Shown here in pieces: positions 53,126 to 63,850 of a stretch of 64,000 nucleotides of DNA. Location: positions 9,294,399 to 9,358,398 of the forward strand of contig ML679968.1 of NCBI GenBank assembly GCA_007922225.1, read 5' to 3'. The notes under the pieces are model-generated. The model had not been told where the DNA came from. It saw only the letters and a program-made list of their open reading frames with translations, and searched no databases. The position numbers and the translations under genes are program-made. Source of the DNA: Emydura subglobosa (lineage: Eukaryota > Chordata > Testudines > Chelidae). The stretch's first letter is position 1, and each line of letters starts with the position of its first letter.

Positions 53126-54168
53126 GTTCTGAGTAGTTCTTCATTTTAGAAATTCACTCTGAGTTACTCTCCATTCCTCATAACAACTACAAGGTTCACC
53201 ATACTGCCTTCAATTTAGGTTCACCACTTCTCTATTGGGTGCCTCTTCTCCATCTCTCTAACTCATTTACAGGCAGCAATTCACTTATCTTTGTTATTGG
53301 CATTCTGACCTCTAAGTGAAGATCCTTCAGGTTCAGAGGACAATGGATTTAGGAGTCATTGTACCATAAAGAAATTAAAGCATTCAGCAGTAAGGTTTAA
53401 AACTGGGGCATCTAATGGAAGATTTGACTGATTTACTGACAGAAGAGGTAAACATTGTTAGCAAAATTAAACTGACTCCTTTACTTTCTGTGTTCACAAA
53501 ATGGGTCCAGAGACAAGAAGGCAGACATAAATTGCTTTCAAGAGGAAGAAGACATAGGAAAAGAAATCAGGATCATGCTAGAACAGAGTTTCAAGGCATT
53601 CAGACATTAACAGAAGGGTAAAGCTCTGTGTCTGGATGAAACAGAAAAATGCCAATAGGACACTTTAAAACTTGTACAAGATCAGAGAAATGATTGATGG
53701 ATGAAAAAGAAGCAGTCATTGATCTGTGCTGAATAGTTAACAGGTTCATGCACCAAAGAGTTTACTTACTGAGGGCGTGATTGAAAACAATGTATGTAAT
53801 ATAATACAGCACAGACAGTAGGGCTTTTAGAGGAGAGAAGAGTGTTAGGATATGACTACTACTCAAAGAAAGACATTTGGGATGTTCATAAGCTACCTTC
53901 TATTTTCAGTTATCCTATGATAGTAAGTTTTAGGAAAGATATCCGTTCTGAGAACTATAAGAAGTATTTGGTATGACAAATTTGCCAGAAGGCTGTAGCC
54001 AAATAATATGTTACCAAATTGAAACAAGATTTTTCAGAATATACTGTACGTGAAAGGTGAGTTGGATATAAGGAAAGAACTAATTAATATGTTGTATTGT
54101 AGGTAACTCCAAAATAAGAGTGTTTGGAGTTCTGCAGCACCTTAATAAACTTATCTTAGAATAGGAGG
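53126..54168. other. Unannotated sequence
   Basis: A 68-codon frame at 53415-53621 and nearby purine-rich DNA have no recognisable origin. It might be a highly diverged retroelement coding region, but I cannot support that. Confidence 0.35.
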
Positions 54169-54489
54169 TGTGACAGGGTTGGACTAGATGGCTACCAGAG
54201 AGTGCTAGAATGCCAATATTTTAGCCCCAGGCTCAGCAAGACCCTTTTCCCCTGGTAGCTGAGCAGGAATTACTCCAGGTTAATCAACACAGCTGGAGCC
54301 AATGACTTGTTAAAGCCTCCCCTCCAGAGAGAGTGTGTGGCTAGAGTTGTGAGAGTGAGGCGAGCTACCAGAGAGTGTGTAAGCAGGCAAGATGCTGTCA
54401 GTGACCAGGAGGCTTTAGGAGAAGGAGCAGAACACTGGCAGAAGAGAACCCTCCAGGTACAAAGACTGGGGGTAATGAGTTGGAACGGG

Positions 54490-54935
54490 AAAGACTGGGA
54501 TACCCTGTTGCCTTACCTCATGTTCACCATCTGGGAGGTTCCTCAGTCTTCCACCCGATTTCCCCCCTTTGAATTATTATATGGGTGACACTCCCAGGGC
54601 ATATTAGACATTGCCAGGGAGATTTGGGAGGAAGAACCGAACCCGGGAAGAAATTGACTACATTCTGCAGATGAGAGACCGAATAGCCTGAGTCACTCCC
54701 ATTGTACAAGAACACTTGGAGAAGGCACAGGAAGCTCAGCAGATCTACTATTACCACCAAGCAAAGGTTGGACAGTTCCAGCCTGGAGATCAAGTAAAGG
54801 TACTGGTACCCATGGCTGAGAGCAAGCTCTTGGCCCAATGGCAGGGGCCTTACAAAGTAGTCGAAACTGTGGGAGAAATAAATTACAAAGTGTGACAGCC
54901 GGGTCACCGGAAACAAGACCAGGTCTACCACGTTA
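54490..54935 (+). pseudogene. Gypsy integrase C-terminal fragment
   Basis: The + strand shows WDTLLPYLMFTIWEVPQSST, then FPPFELLYG (54500-54588), which is the end of the integrase core. After a frame change come a helical EKAQEAQQ-like stretch (54718-54755), PGDQVKVLVP-like (54783-54812) and YHVNLL (54928-54945), the GPY/F-type C-terminal module. Stops and frameshifts are present. The catalytic D,D,E core itself is lost. Confidence 0.85.
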
Positions 54936-55104
54936 ACCTTCTGATGCCTGGGCCGGCCCGAGAGGCCGGCCCGAGAGCCCTAGAGACTCTGCCTCAGGAA
55001 AACAACCCACACGACCAAGTGAAGATATCCTCCAACCTGACGCTGGACGAAAGGCCGAGGTGACCGAGGTGGTCAATCAAAATTGACATGTATTCTCAAC
55101 AAAG

Positions 55105-55390
55105 TTGGGCCAAACAACAGAGGCCTATCACCACATCATCACGAACCCCAGGGCCAAGGTAACAATAAGGCCCTACAGAGTCCCAGAGGCAAAAAGGGAG
55201 GAAATCAAGGTCGAGGTAAAGAAAATGTTAGAACTCGGAGTCATTGAAGCATCCCACAGCCAGCGGTCTGGCCCGATTGTGCTAGTGCCTAAACCCAATG
55301 GCACCACAAGGTTTTGTAATCACTTTCACCATCTAAACAAGATTTCCAAATTTGATGCGTACCCTAGCAGCTTTCCTGAAGACACAGCAA
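55105..55390 (+). pseudogene. Gypsy reverse-transcriptase N-terminal fragment
   Basis: An open frame gives YHHIITNPRAKVTIRPYRVP, EAKREEIKVEVKKMLELGVI, PIVLVPKPNGTTRFC and a KISKFDAYP end. These are the first blocks of a Ty3/gypsy RT. It is truncated before the YxDD active site and joined to LTR-like sequence at about 55370-55405. Frame intact over 95 residues, yet far too short to function. Confidence 0.88.
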
Positions 55391-55684
55391 GAGGCTGCTA
55401 TTTATAGGGTTCCTGGGTTTGGGCCCGGAGTCGAGGGTGGGACCGGGTCCCTGCCCCCCTACCAGCCATTCACTGGAGGGCCAAGAGCTCCAGTAAAAAG
55501 GCAAGGGCCTCTGAGAACCAGAGACAAGACTGGGATCCAGCAGGGAGCAGCCATCTTAGAGAGGCTGTATTACCCTCCCCCACTACTAGAGGGTGTAAGA
55601 AACACTAAGGGGTGAAGCAGTTCCCTGACCTACTGCTAGAAGGAAGCACTGAACCCATCGAGGTAGAGGAGGAGCTTTGTCACA

Positions 55685-58020
55685 AAGGTTATCTCATCTG
55701 CCAGTCAAAGTTGTTCAGCCCTCCTAGGTGATAGAAAAACAAGATAGCAATGATCAGAAGTCTGAGGCTCCAGGAAATCCTACTTTGAGAGGTACCCCTA
55801 AAAATCAACTAGTTAGGCACATTTCAGTTTCCAATATAATTTTAATGTAACTAAGGGTGAGGAGGAGTTGCAGTTTGCTAAAATATCATTTCCTTTTAAC
55901 CACCTGGAAAAGTAATCAAATCAAATGCCTTCTACAAGATTGCAAGTGTAAACAGTTGGGATCTTTCGTAGTCTGAGCACTTAAGGTTTATTACACAATC
56001 ATAAAGTCTTATGATTTCTGTTGGATAGTTGTAAGGCAAAATAACTATAATTTAAAGCTTAAACCTATTCATTACTATACTTACACTGGAATTTTAGGTG
56101 CTGTTATTCTAATCACTCAAAAGTTTTCCATTAATTAAAAACAAAACAAAACTCGCTATATAGAGATTACAAAGAGATAATCACTCAGAATCCAAGAATG
56201 ATACGTTCTGTATGGCTGATTCAACTGTCACAAGATATTGTTGATATTTGGTACCTCTGGAAAGATAGTGCATGATACTGGACATCTTTTTTTTTCATAT
56301 TTAGGTCGCCTCTCCTTAGAGTTTCCACTATTAACATAAAGGCTACCAAGGAAAATCAAACATAGCGAGGATGACAATCATATCATTCAGAGGAGGCTTG
56401 TTACACAGTTGCTTTGCAGAGAGGTTTAGCAGCAATATAAAAAAAGTGGTTTTAATAGTGGCTTTTAGAGTTGGTGGGACTGGGACCAAGATGTAATATC
56501 ACTACTAGAGTGTTATATCAGAAACACTTGCAAAGATGTTGCAATATATATGTATGAACTCTGCCATTTTTAATAGTTAGAAAAGTCATAGGAAATAAAC
56601 TATTTTTATGTAATATTTGAGCTTTTTAATTTCCATATAGCTCTTCATTAATCTTTCCATTTACTTTTACCCATCTCTGCTATCCCATCTATCCACCTGG
56701 GGGATAATTCTCATTTCAGTACCCAGAGATCTACATATTGTCCAGCTTTGTGTTTAAACTTGGGCCTCTATGCACCTCTCTGGCAGAATAAAGGAGCCTT
56801 AAAGAATGTCATCTACTTTAAAGATCCCTTACAATTCTAGGATGGTGTAAAGGGACCTTTAATGTAAACAAGAACCAGACCCACATACCAATATGTAATT
56901 TGAAATTTTATCCGACCTACTGTAGCTGAAGATGCTATCAACTTCAGTTACAGTAGCTAGAGTAAAATTACATGTGCCTTATCATATAAACTGATCATCA
57001 GCTGCAATCAGAAAGCATTTCTCTCTCTGGCACATACATGCAAAACAAGTGAAATATGAAGGTTCTGTATTTTCTTGTGGAGAATGTGGCTTTGACCAAT
57101 AAAGATACAAGACTAGATGGATCATCGCTCTATCTTGGTATAACTTTTCATGAGCATTTTGGGGCCTCTCATCATATTTACATTGATGTGACTCTCTGAT
57201 ACCTAACATAGTTCTTCAGATTTATAAAGGAATAATTTAAATAGATTTACATGTAATGTTCCCAACAAGGGGACTCCTAAATTGAAATAGGTAGAGAGAA
57301 TTTACACAACAGCTTATGTATAGCCCTGTACTGATCACTCCTGGAAATATGACATTACAGCCTCATTTCATAAATGTACAACAGAAAGACACTAAAAGAT
57401 TTGATACTGGGAATTTCTCTACATTATCAATAGTATGACATTTTCTCAGTCCACTTCACTACTCACAGTTGTGATTTATACAGTACTTTTGCCTCTTTGA
57501 TTATCTAGTAGAATAACATGTAATTTAGGCAGAATTAGATAAGAAGAGTTTCAAGTGCAAACTCTGAATTCTCACTGCAAAGTCATAATATATAAGCAAG
57601 CTTGTGACCAGTAAGGGATAACAAGAGGTCCTTTTACCTTCTGATGAGGGCAACCTGTATCACAGGTTGAAACTCAGAAGAAGTATTTAACTGCTAGTTA
57701 TGCCACAAAACTATTAGTTCCCTCTCTCATGCCTACCTTACGCAGGGTAGCAGAGAGGGTGCATTACTGGTCTCCATCCCATTCCCAGTGTGTTGGGCAG
57801 CGTATCTGTGTTGGTGTTCTGGGTAATGTATGCTGTGCTGGGTATAAATTCAGTGTGGTTTACTTCCTTCCTCCAGCAGATTAAGATTCTGTGACTCATT
57901 GTGACAATAGGAGAGTAAAGGCTGTTTCTGGAGCAATGTAAAGATACATTGCCCTTTGGTTCAGGGCCAATCGAAAAGTGGCACTCTGGTTCTACGTGTA
58001 CAGTGGAATCATGTTCATCT
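55685..58020. other. Unannotated sequence
   Basis: AT-rich, no gene. A GC-richer segment at 57720-57960, ending close to the Penelope fragment, may be an LTR or other repeat, but nothing in it is diagnostic. Confidence 0.4.
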
Positions 58021-58029
58021 ATTTCAAAA

Positions 58030-58225
58030 GTTCCGAGCGCCCTGTAGCACTTTAAAGACTAACAAATTCAATTTCTGTAGGCATAAGCTTTCGTGGGCTG
58101 CAACCCACTTCGTCAGATGCCATAGGCCATGGGTTGCAGCCCGTGAAAGCTTATGCCTACGGGACTCTTGTTGTTTTCGCTGTATACAGACTAACATGGC
58201 TACCCCTCTGGAACTTATTACAAAA
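58030..58225. mobile_element. Penelope-like element end with paired inverted motifs
   Basis: GCCCTGTAGCACTTTAAAGA, CTAACAAATTCAATTTCTGT and, on the right, TGTATACAGACTAACATGGC, TACCCCTCTG are the hallmark flanks of a widespread amniote Penelope-like element end. In the middle, 58077-58107 and 58130-58160 are inverted copies of each other (GGCATAAGCTTTCGTGGGCT type) with two changes over 28 bases. The minus-strand left copy contains a hammerhead-like core, listed separately. Family assignment is from memory of the repeat, so it should be tested. Confidence 0.65.
58073..58120 (-). ncRNA. Hammerhead-ribozyme-like core (probably inactive)
   Basis: Minus strand: CTGACGA (58110-58116), a stem II of GTGGG/CCCAC (58104-58108 with 58093-58097, loop of six), and GAAA (58089-58092). 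Stem III follows as GC-TTAT-GC (58081-58088). That matches the C-U-G-A-N-G-A ... GAAA order of hammerhead ribozymes, which Penelope-like elements are known to carry. The base after stem III is C rather than the U that should pair with the last A of GAAA, so self-cleavage is doubtful. The second copy (58130-58157, + strand) has lost the CTGANGA box. Confidence 0.55.
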
Positions 58226-58799
58226 GTTGTTACCAAGGGGTCCAGCTGGCTTAGGCTATTCGTGTTGGGATACAGACATGTTCACCTTTGTTACTACACA
58301 AATCAGTTACTGGTGGCTTGTGTGGAATGATTTGGCTTGTTTTTACTAAAGCAATCACAGCATAAAAATGCTAAAAATATTTATGAAACACATGGAAATA
58401 AAAGGAAAAGCGATTCAAACATTTACAACTTTAAAAAGTTAAACTCTATTTTAAGAGTTTTCCTTTTTCCTTCTCCATTTAGTTGTTTAGTCTTTTAAAA
58501 GGAAATACTTTGCTTGGCAGTCTCTCGCATGGTATCAGAGGCTCTTTCTATGAGAAAAGAGAATCTTGCTTTATTTCTGCCCATAAAGAATCTTGCTTAA
58601 TTTCTGTATTTCTGAACTCTCTTGGTCCCTTTGTGTGTGTCTGTGTTGTTGTTGGGTTTTTTTTTAACATTCATTGCAGGTGTTTGTAACTCCTCCAAGT
58701 TCAATAGCATTTTATAGAATTTCATTACCATGCTCTTTGTCTAGCAGGGCTTCTACAGTCATTCTTTATATTGCTCATGTTTCTGTTTTTCCCTCAATA
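58226..58799. other. Unannotated sequence
   Basis: AT-rich. No feature recognised. Confidence 0.4.
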
Positions 58800-59300
58800 T
58801 TCCATCATTGGTTGATATAAACTAGTAGGATGATAATTTCTTTCTTCTGGCACCTCTTTAGTTTTCAGTGGTTTATTTTTCAGTTTCTAACTGTTAGTGC
58901 CAGATTCATTACTCATTCCTTTTATGCCCTTACAGAATCTGGATCAGCTGATTTGTACATCTTCCATTTGCCAAGAGTCATTTTTGGATAATTGTTTTTT
59001 CACTGTAGGCCTTCATAAGTGTCCAAAAGTCTTTCCTTTCATCAAGACAGACTCAAAAAAAGAGTTCAATATCTTAGCCATTTCTGAATCATCATCGTTC
59101 ATTTAATCCCCTTTCTGAATTAACAGTTCTGTTTTCATTATAATACTATTACTACTCTTTTGACACATTCCTTAGTCTCTTTAAGTGCCTTAGCCTGCAT
59201 TAATCCAGTCTGCTTTTTTTCTTTTAATCCTTTATTCTGCAGTCTGAGGAGTTGTTTACTTGCTTCCTCCATTTCTTATTTCTAGTACAGATTTTTAGCA
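58800..59300 (-). mobile_element. CR1/L3-type LINE, RT fragment
   Basis: Minus-strand reading gives SEMAKILNSFFESVL at 59040-59085 and, after stops, LKTKEVPEERNYHP at about 58830-58870, degenerate forms of the E-A-LN-FF-SVF and TGEVPEDW blocks of CR1-clade ORF2. Several stops. Upstream on the same strand (59100-59300) the sequence is compatible with the endonuclease-RT linker. Confidence 0.65.
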
Positions 59301-59488
59301 GTATTTGGTGAAGCCACATTGGACACTTATGGTTACTTGTATTCTTGCTTTCTAGAGGAATTGTAATATACATTTTGATATTGCTGGTTTTTTAGGATTC
59401 CACACTTATGCCTTAATGACTAGAGCCCTGTTTCAAAAAGTCCACTAAGTCAATACAAAGACTATTGACTCCAGTGAGTTTTGGATCA

Positions 59489-59769
59489 GGCTGGTCTACA
59501 TGATAAAATTGCACTGGCATAACTCCGTGTGAATTTAAACCTATATTGGTAAACTAATGTAAAATGTAGTGTGGGAATTCTTATTTTGCTAAGAGTGGCT
59601 TATTTAAATTTAGCTTAAACTGATTAGGAACAGGTTTAAGTAAACTGCAATAAGCCACTCCTTTGCTGAAATGAGAGCATCCACACACTTTTTGCACTGG
59701 TTTAATTATATCAGTTTAAAGACCAAATAAAGTTATATAGGTATGACTTTCCAGTGTAGACAAGCCCTA
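59489..59769. mobile_element. Palindromic MITE with Harbinger-like ends
   Basis: Left end GGCTGGTCTACATGATAAAA; right end read in reverse GGGCTTGTCTACACTGGAAA. The arms remain partly complementary far inwards (AAGAGTGGCTTATTTAAA versus AGGAGTGGCTTATTGCAG). The GTCTACA terminal word is shared with the Harbinger at 6419. About 280 bp, no coding frame. Confidence 0.7.
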
Positions 59770-60271
59770 CATTTCTTAATTCTCCCCAGGTATGTTTTCC
59801 TGAAATCTAATACTTGTGCACAGCTTCAGTATGTTTAACCCATTCCTTATTGTCTGGACATGCAGGAAGAAAGACAAAATGCAAGAGATGTTATTTAATT
59901 AGGCTGCAACTTTATTAACTCATCTGGGAAATATCCGGAAATAAGCTGTACTGTGCAGAACCATTCTTCCCTTAACTGTTTCCAGCTGTTTGGGGATGGC
60001 AGCAGGGCAAGAAAGAGTTTTTGTTTTAAATTTAAAAATCTTCAATTAATAAAAAAGAAATATAGTACAAAAGAAAAGCACATGACATCCGAATGTTAAA
60101 ATTAAAACAAATTCACACTTGAACGTTTCTTGAAGTGTGAAAACTCCTTTCTGGAGTGGAGATCATGTTAGAGAAACACTGCATACAACAGTTACTTTTT
60201 ACAATATTTTAAAGCAGCTGTACATGTGATATTTTTCAATAAGTGGATACAATTCATATTTTAAAAAAGAT
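59770..60271. other. Unannotated sequence
   Basis: AT-rich, nothing recognised. Confidence 0.4.
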
Positions 60272-60784
60272 TGTGGTGCGGCTGCCCCACACTAGCCTGG
60301 CAAGGGTTAATAAAGCCCTAGGAAGGCTGAGCTAGGAGCAGCCAATCAGGGCTAAGGAGGCCCTATAGAGGCAGCCAGCAGAAAGCAGAAGAGGCAGTCA
60401 CTCCCAGGAGCTTGTGGAGGGAAGGTAAGGTTGGCTGCCTTGCAGGCCGAGAGAGGTCATCCCCTTGGACAGAGCAGTGGCTGGCTCTGGAGAAGGAGCA
60501 GCTGAGAGCCCTGATGTAAGAGCTGGACAGTGGACTGCAGCAGCCACTGGAGGAAGTGGCTGGACTGGGACTGCAGAATCCCCCAGAAGGGGGGTGAATA
60601 CAGAGTGTGGCATGATCGGAGGGCTGTGTCAGGAAGAGGATGCCATGGGCTTTGGAGAGATGTGGGTCCTAAGGCAGGGATAACGGTGGGTGAGACACAA
60701 CCGTGTGGGGCACTGGAACCTGCAGAGCTGATTCCCCAGACTAACCAGCAGGAGGTGTAAGAGCAGTGAGAGCAACCTTTCACA
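60272..60784 (+). repeat. Solo LTR (TGTGGTGCGG ... TTTCACA)
   Basis: A GC-richer 513-bp unit with TG...CA ends. It has an AATAAA at about 60310-60315, early in the unit, and CCAATCAGGGC. Its style and content (GAGAAGGAGCAGCTGAGAGC, GGAAGTGGCTGGACTGGGAC) match LTRs I associate with turtles. The flanking five bases are AAGAT and AGGCT, so a target duplication is at best degenerate. Open frames in it are not genes. Confidence 0.65.
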
Positions 60785-61255
60785 AGGCTACTGAAAACTT
60801 GGAAAGGATGCAGAAAAAACCCACAAAATGATTTCAGTGTTGGAGAAAATGCATTATAGTGAGAAACTTAAAGTACCCGATCTAATTGGCTTGTCAAAAA
60901 GAAGATTGAGAGGTGACTTGATTAGTGTGTAAGTAGCTTCATGGGGATAAAAAAAGGAATCTTTCATCCAGAAGAGAATAGCATAACAAGAACGAATGAC
61001 TGGCAGTTAAAGCCAGACATTAAATTAGAAAAAAGGAACACATTTTCAACAGTGAGGATGATTGACCAACAATCTACCAAGAGCGGCGGTAGATTCTTCA
61101 TCTCATGAAGTCTTCAAGACTGGAAGCCTCACTGGAAGGTATGCTATAGTCAAACAAAAGCTGTTGGGCTCAGTGCAGGAGCAACTAGGCCTCTGCTGTA
61201 CAGGAGATCAAACCAGATGATCTAAAATGGTCCTGTGTGGTTTTAAAACTCCTGA
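60785..61255 (+). mobile_element. CR1/L3-type LINE 3' end
   Basis: GAGGTGACTTGATTAGTGTG and AAAGCCAGACATTAAATTAG resemble the last part of CR1/L3 ORF2 (RGDLI and similar). The 3' UTR follows with CAAACCAGATGATCTAAAATGGTCC. Diverged; no frame remains. Confidence 0.6.
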
Positions 61256-62396
61256 ATTTATTTACATGTTATCCCAATTAAAATAGACATTTTGGTACTT
61301 TGGCTTTTATTTGAGCATCACAAACTGCCTCACAAAAGTGGGTAAGCTTTATTAGCTCCTTGTAAATATGAAAAAATGAAGCAGAGACATTTTTAAATGA
61401 GATTAAAAGGTTAAAATCCCAGAGTGAATCAGCAGTTTGCAAACTCACTTTGTTGAAAGACAGATGACAGCACACTTGAGATAGGATGGAATCATTCATG
61501 CCAAAGACAAATAGAGTGTACTTACAAGTGCAATTTTTTTTTTTAATATGTTGAGTCTGTTCCAAAATTTTATCATATTGTTCATAAATCTAATAAGGAT
61601 CTTTGTGAACTGCTGATTTGACTATTGACCCTCGACACATATGAAGATCCCACTGTGTCTGAATCAAAATCTGTTGCAAGACATGACTCTCCTAAACCCT
61701 GTTCAGGGGTCACGCTGCACACACCCTTCAGGCGGGTTTTCTTTTTGAAATTTGTATATGTATTTATTATTGGTAAAAGATGCTGGAATAGCAGCCCTGG
61801 AGACTGAAGTACCCTGTCCACAGAAATGCTACAAAATGGCAGTTTAGCATTTACTCTGATAACATGCCTCAAGAGCACTCATGTACAACTACCTCTAGAA
61901 GTGAGAAAATAATTTACACCTTGGCTAGCAAAGATCCAATTCCTACTTAATCTGCTCTGTTACATTCCATGCATTCATAATGCGGCCATTACAGTGGCAT
62001 CTAGGCATTATACACAACTTAAAAGCAAATGATCTCAACATGTCAACACTTTTATAGAAACCAGCCCTTTTAGAGATAGCAAACATGCCATTTTGGGAAA
62101 TAGTGAAAGCAATTTATGTCTATACTTCTGGTAAACAAAGACCTGGAAGATCATATCAAAGCACTGAACGTCAAGTGCTTGGAAAGTGAAACAGCAGAAT
62201 ACAAATTAGAATAGCCTTTAAAAATATTTTTAAGGAGAGAGCACTCAATTTCCTTGCACACAAAGGGCAGATAGCTCTTTGCCTGGCTTTTCAAAGATTG
62301 TACAATGTCAATTATAGACTGTTTCTTATAGGCTTGACCATTTATTGTGGCAAGTAGCTTTGAAATGTGTTTCTTACTTTTTATATTCAGAATATG
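61256..62396. other. Unannotated sequence
   Basis: AT-rich, nothing recognised. Short frames on both strands are not supported. Confidence 0.4.
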
Positions 62397-62504
62397 GGCT
62401 CACATTCTGCCCTCAGTTACGTAAGTGTAAATCTGGACTTACTTCATTGATGCTAATGGACTTACTTTGGATTTATGCTGTAGTGTCTTTCTCCACAATC
62501 AACC
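62397..62504. repeat. MITE (CTCACATTCTGCCCTC type)
   Basis: CTCAGTTACGTAAGTGTAAA, TCTGGACTTACTTCATTGAT and ATGGACTTACTTTGGATTTA form a degenerate palindrome of the common AACTCCATTGAAGTCAATGG type. Confidence 0.5.
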
Positions 62505-62685
62505 AAAAATCCGGTCCTTCCTCTCTTACTGTCCTTGTCCAAGCCTTAGTCATCCCATGTCTTGACTTACTGCAACCTTCTCTGGCCATTTCCCATCTTG
62601 CTCCCTTCTAGTTATCTGGAATAAAACACATAAAATCAGTTGATTTTTCTTGTTGCTTCAACCACATTAGCACAGTTCAGGGCAA
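62505..62685 (+). mobile_element. L2-like LINE, left part of a split copy
   Basis: SLTVLVQALVIPCLDLLQPS (62515-62575) is a degenerate form of the late RT block VQALVISRLDYCN, and a CCFNHI-like end (62650-62668) matches the start of the CDHVTPL block. It is the same LINE type as at 28800-31345. The sequence is interrupted by an LTR and resumes at 63491. Confidence 0.7.
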
Positions 62686-63490
62686 CTGCACCTGTATTCA
62701 CCCTCCATGGTCAACTGAGGGCTCCTGTCTCCTCAGCTGTCACCTTTCTTGGGTAGAGACACATGTCTCTCTCCTTCCTGGGGATTTTACAGGTTGCACT
62801 GTTCCCTGACTACACTGTGATATCCCCAGCAAGACAGATTGCCTAAATAGGCCAGCTTCCTCACCAAAGGTTTATGACCACATAAGTTCCAGCAGTTATA
62901 AGTTACCACATAACTCTTGCTAAGCAAGCACGTTTATTTTTAAAATGAAAGCATTACAGAGAAAACACATTAAAAAGAAAAGAAACTACACATGTTAATA
63001 AGATTACTTGATATCACCCCCTCCCACCCAATTCTGAGGGCTTTGGTAGGGGTTTTTCCTGTGATTACAAATTCAGAATAGCCTTAGTTTAGCTCAGAAC
63101 CAGCACACCCATGAATAAAATTCAGCTTTTCTTTATACAGTTTTGGCCTTTGATCTTCAGATTCCAGGAAGAAATCAGCATACAATGGTCTTCCCCTGAA
63201 GGCATAGCTTCAAAAGGTGGGAAATTTGCATTCACCTTCCCCTAGCAATCCCTCAAGCAAATCACTTGACCATGTTTGTCCCAAACATTCTTGTCTGTTC
63301 ATTCTTGTCTGGCACACTGTTCAATACAGTTCACTGAAGTTCATAATACTTCCCAGGGTTCACATCACATCACAATCCTGGCCCACAATAATACATAATC
63401 TTTGCATTTAATAAAATGGATTCCAAAGATACTTAAGCTTAATTTAATAAGGTTTTTCAAGGATATTGCAGGACAATGCCATATTTGTCA
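62686..63490 (-). repeat. Solo LTR inside the L2-like LINE
   Basis: Read on the minus strand it starts TGACAAATATGGCATTGTCC at 63490 and ends near 62686 with GAATACAGGTGCAG. About 805 bp. AATAAA signals on the minus strand include one at 62932-62937. The flanks GGCAA (62681-62685) and GACAA (63491-63495) could be a 5-bp target duplication with one mismatch. It matches an LTR type I associate with turtles; no coding frame. Confidence 0.65.
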
Positions 63491-63850
63491 GACAATTCAC
63501 TCACCTCTTCAGGACCTCCACTCTTCCTTCTTTGCCGACCATTTAGTTTAAGCTTCTTGTCCTGATACCCAACTCTCTGAACAACTTAACCTCTGCAACA
63601 TTTATTTTTGATCATGTCCCCCTTCTTCCCTTTTCTCCACCAGTGATTTCAGCTGTACTGATTCCTCCATTTCAGTTTCCCACTCTCAGGTTTTTGTCGT
63701 CTTTCATGCTAACGCCAATACTCGGCTCACTTTGCCTATTCCACTATGCCCGGTACCCCAGGCCTTCACAATATACTTGTTCTGGGAGGTGGTAAATGCT
63801 CACCAATGCCAATAACATGCTTGCCGCAGAATATAAATAGAGAAAAATAA
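63491..63850 (+). mobile_element. L2-like LINE, 3' part after the LTR
   Basis: SSFMLTPILGSLCLFHYA (63697-63750) and CTTGTTCTGGGAGGTGGTAA resemble the C-terminal tail and start of the 3' UTR of the same L2-like LINE (a ...CSGRW... end). Pyrimidine-rich, with stops. Confidence 0.55.

Larger units (their letters stand above)
54169..55684 (+). mobile_element. Internally deleted Ty3/gypsy element with Gmr1-type pol order
   Basis: The element starts TGTGACAGGGTTGGACTAG at 54169 and ends GGAGCTTTGTCACA at 55684, with TGTGAC...GTCACA ends as in LTRs. 54169-54470 looks like the first part of an LTR and about 55405-55684 like the last part. Between them lie an integrase C-terminal piece and then an N-terminal reverse-transcriptase piece. 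Everything else (gag, protease, most of RT, RNase H, most of integrase, half of each LTR) is missing. The target duplication is unclear. It is an inactive relic. Confidence 0.8.

Noticed and set aside
54169..55684. Active retroelement
   Set aside because: Only fragments of pol remain, no complete RT or integrase, with stops and truncated LTRs.
60457..60783. 108-codon frame on the minus strand
   Set aside because: It lies wholly within the solo LTR and is antisense to it.
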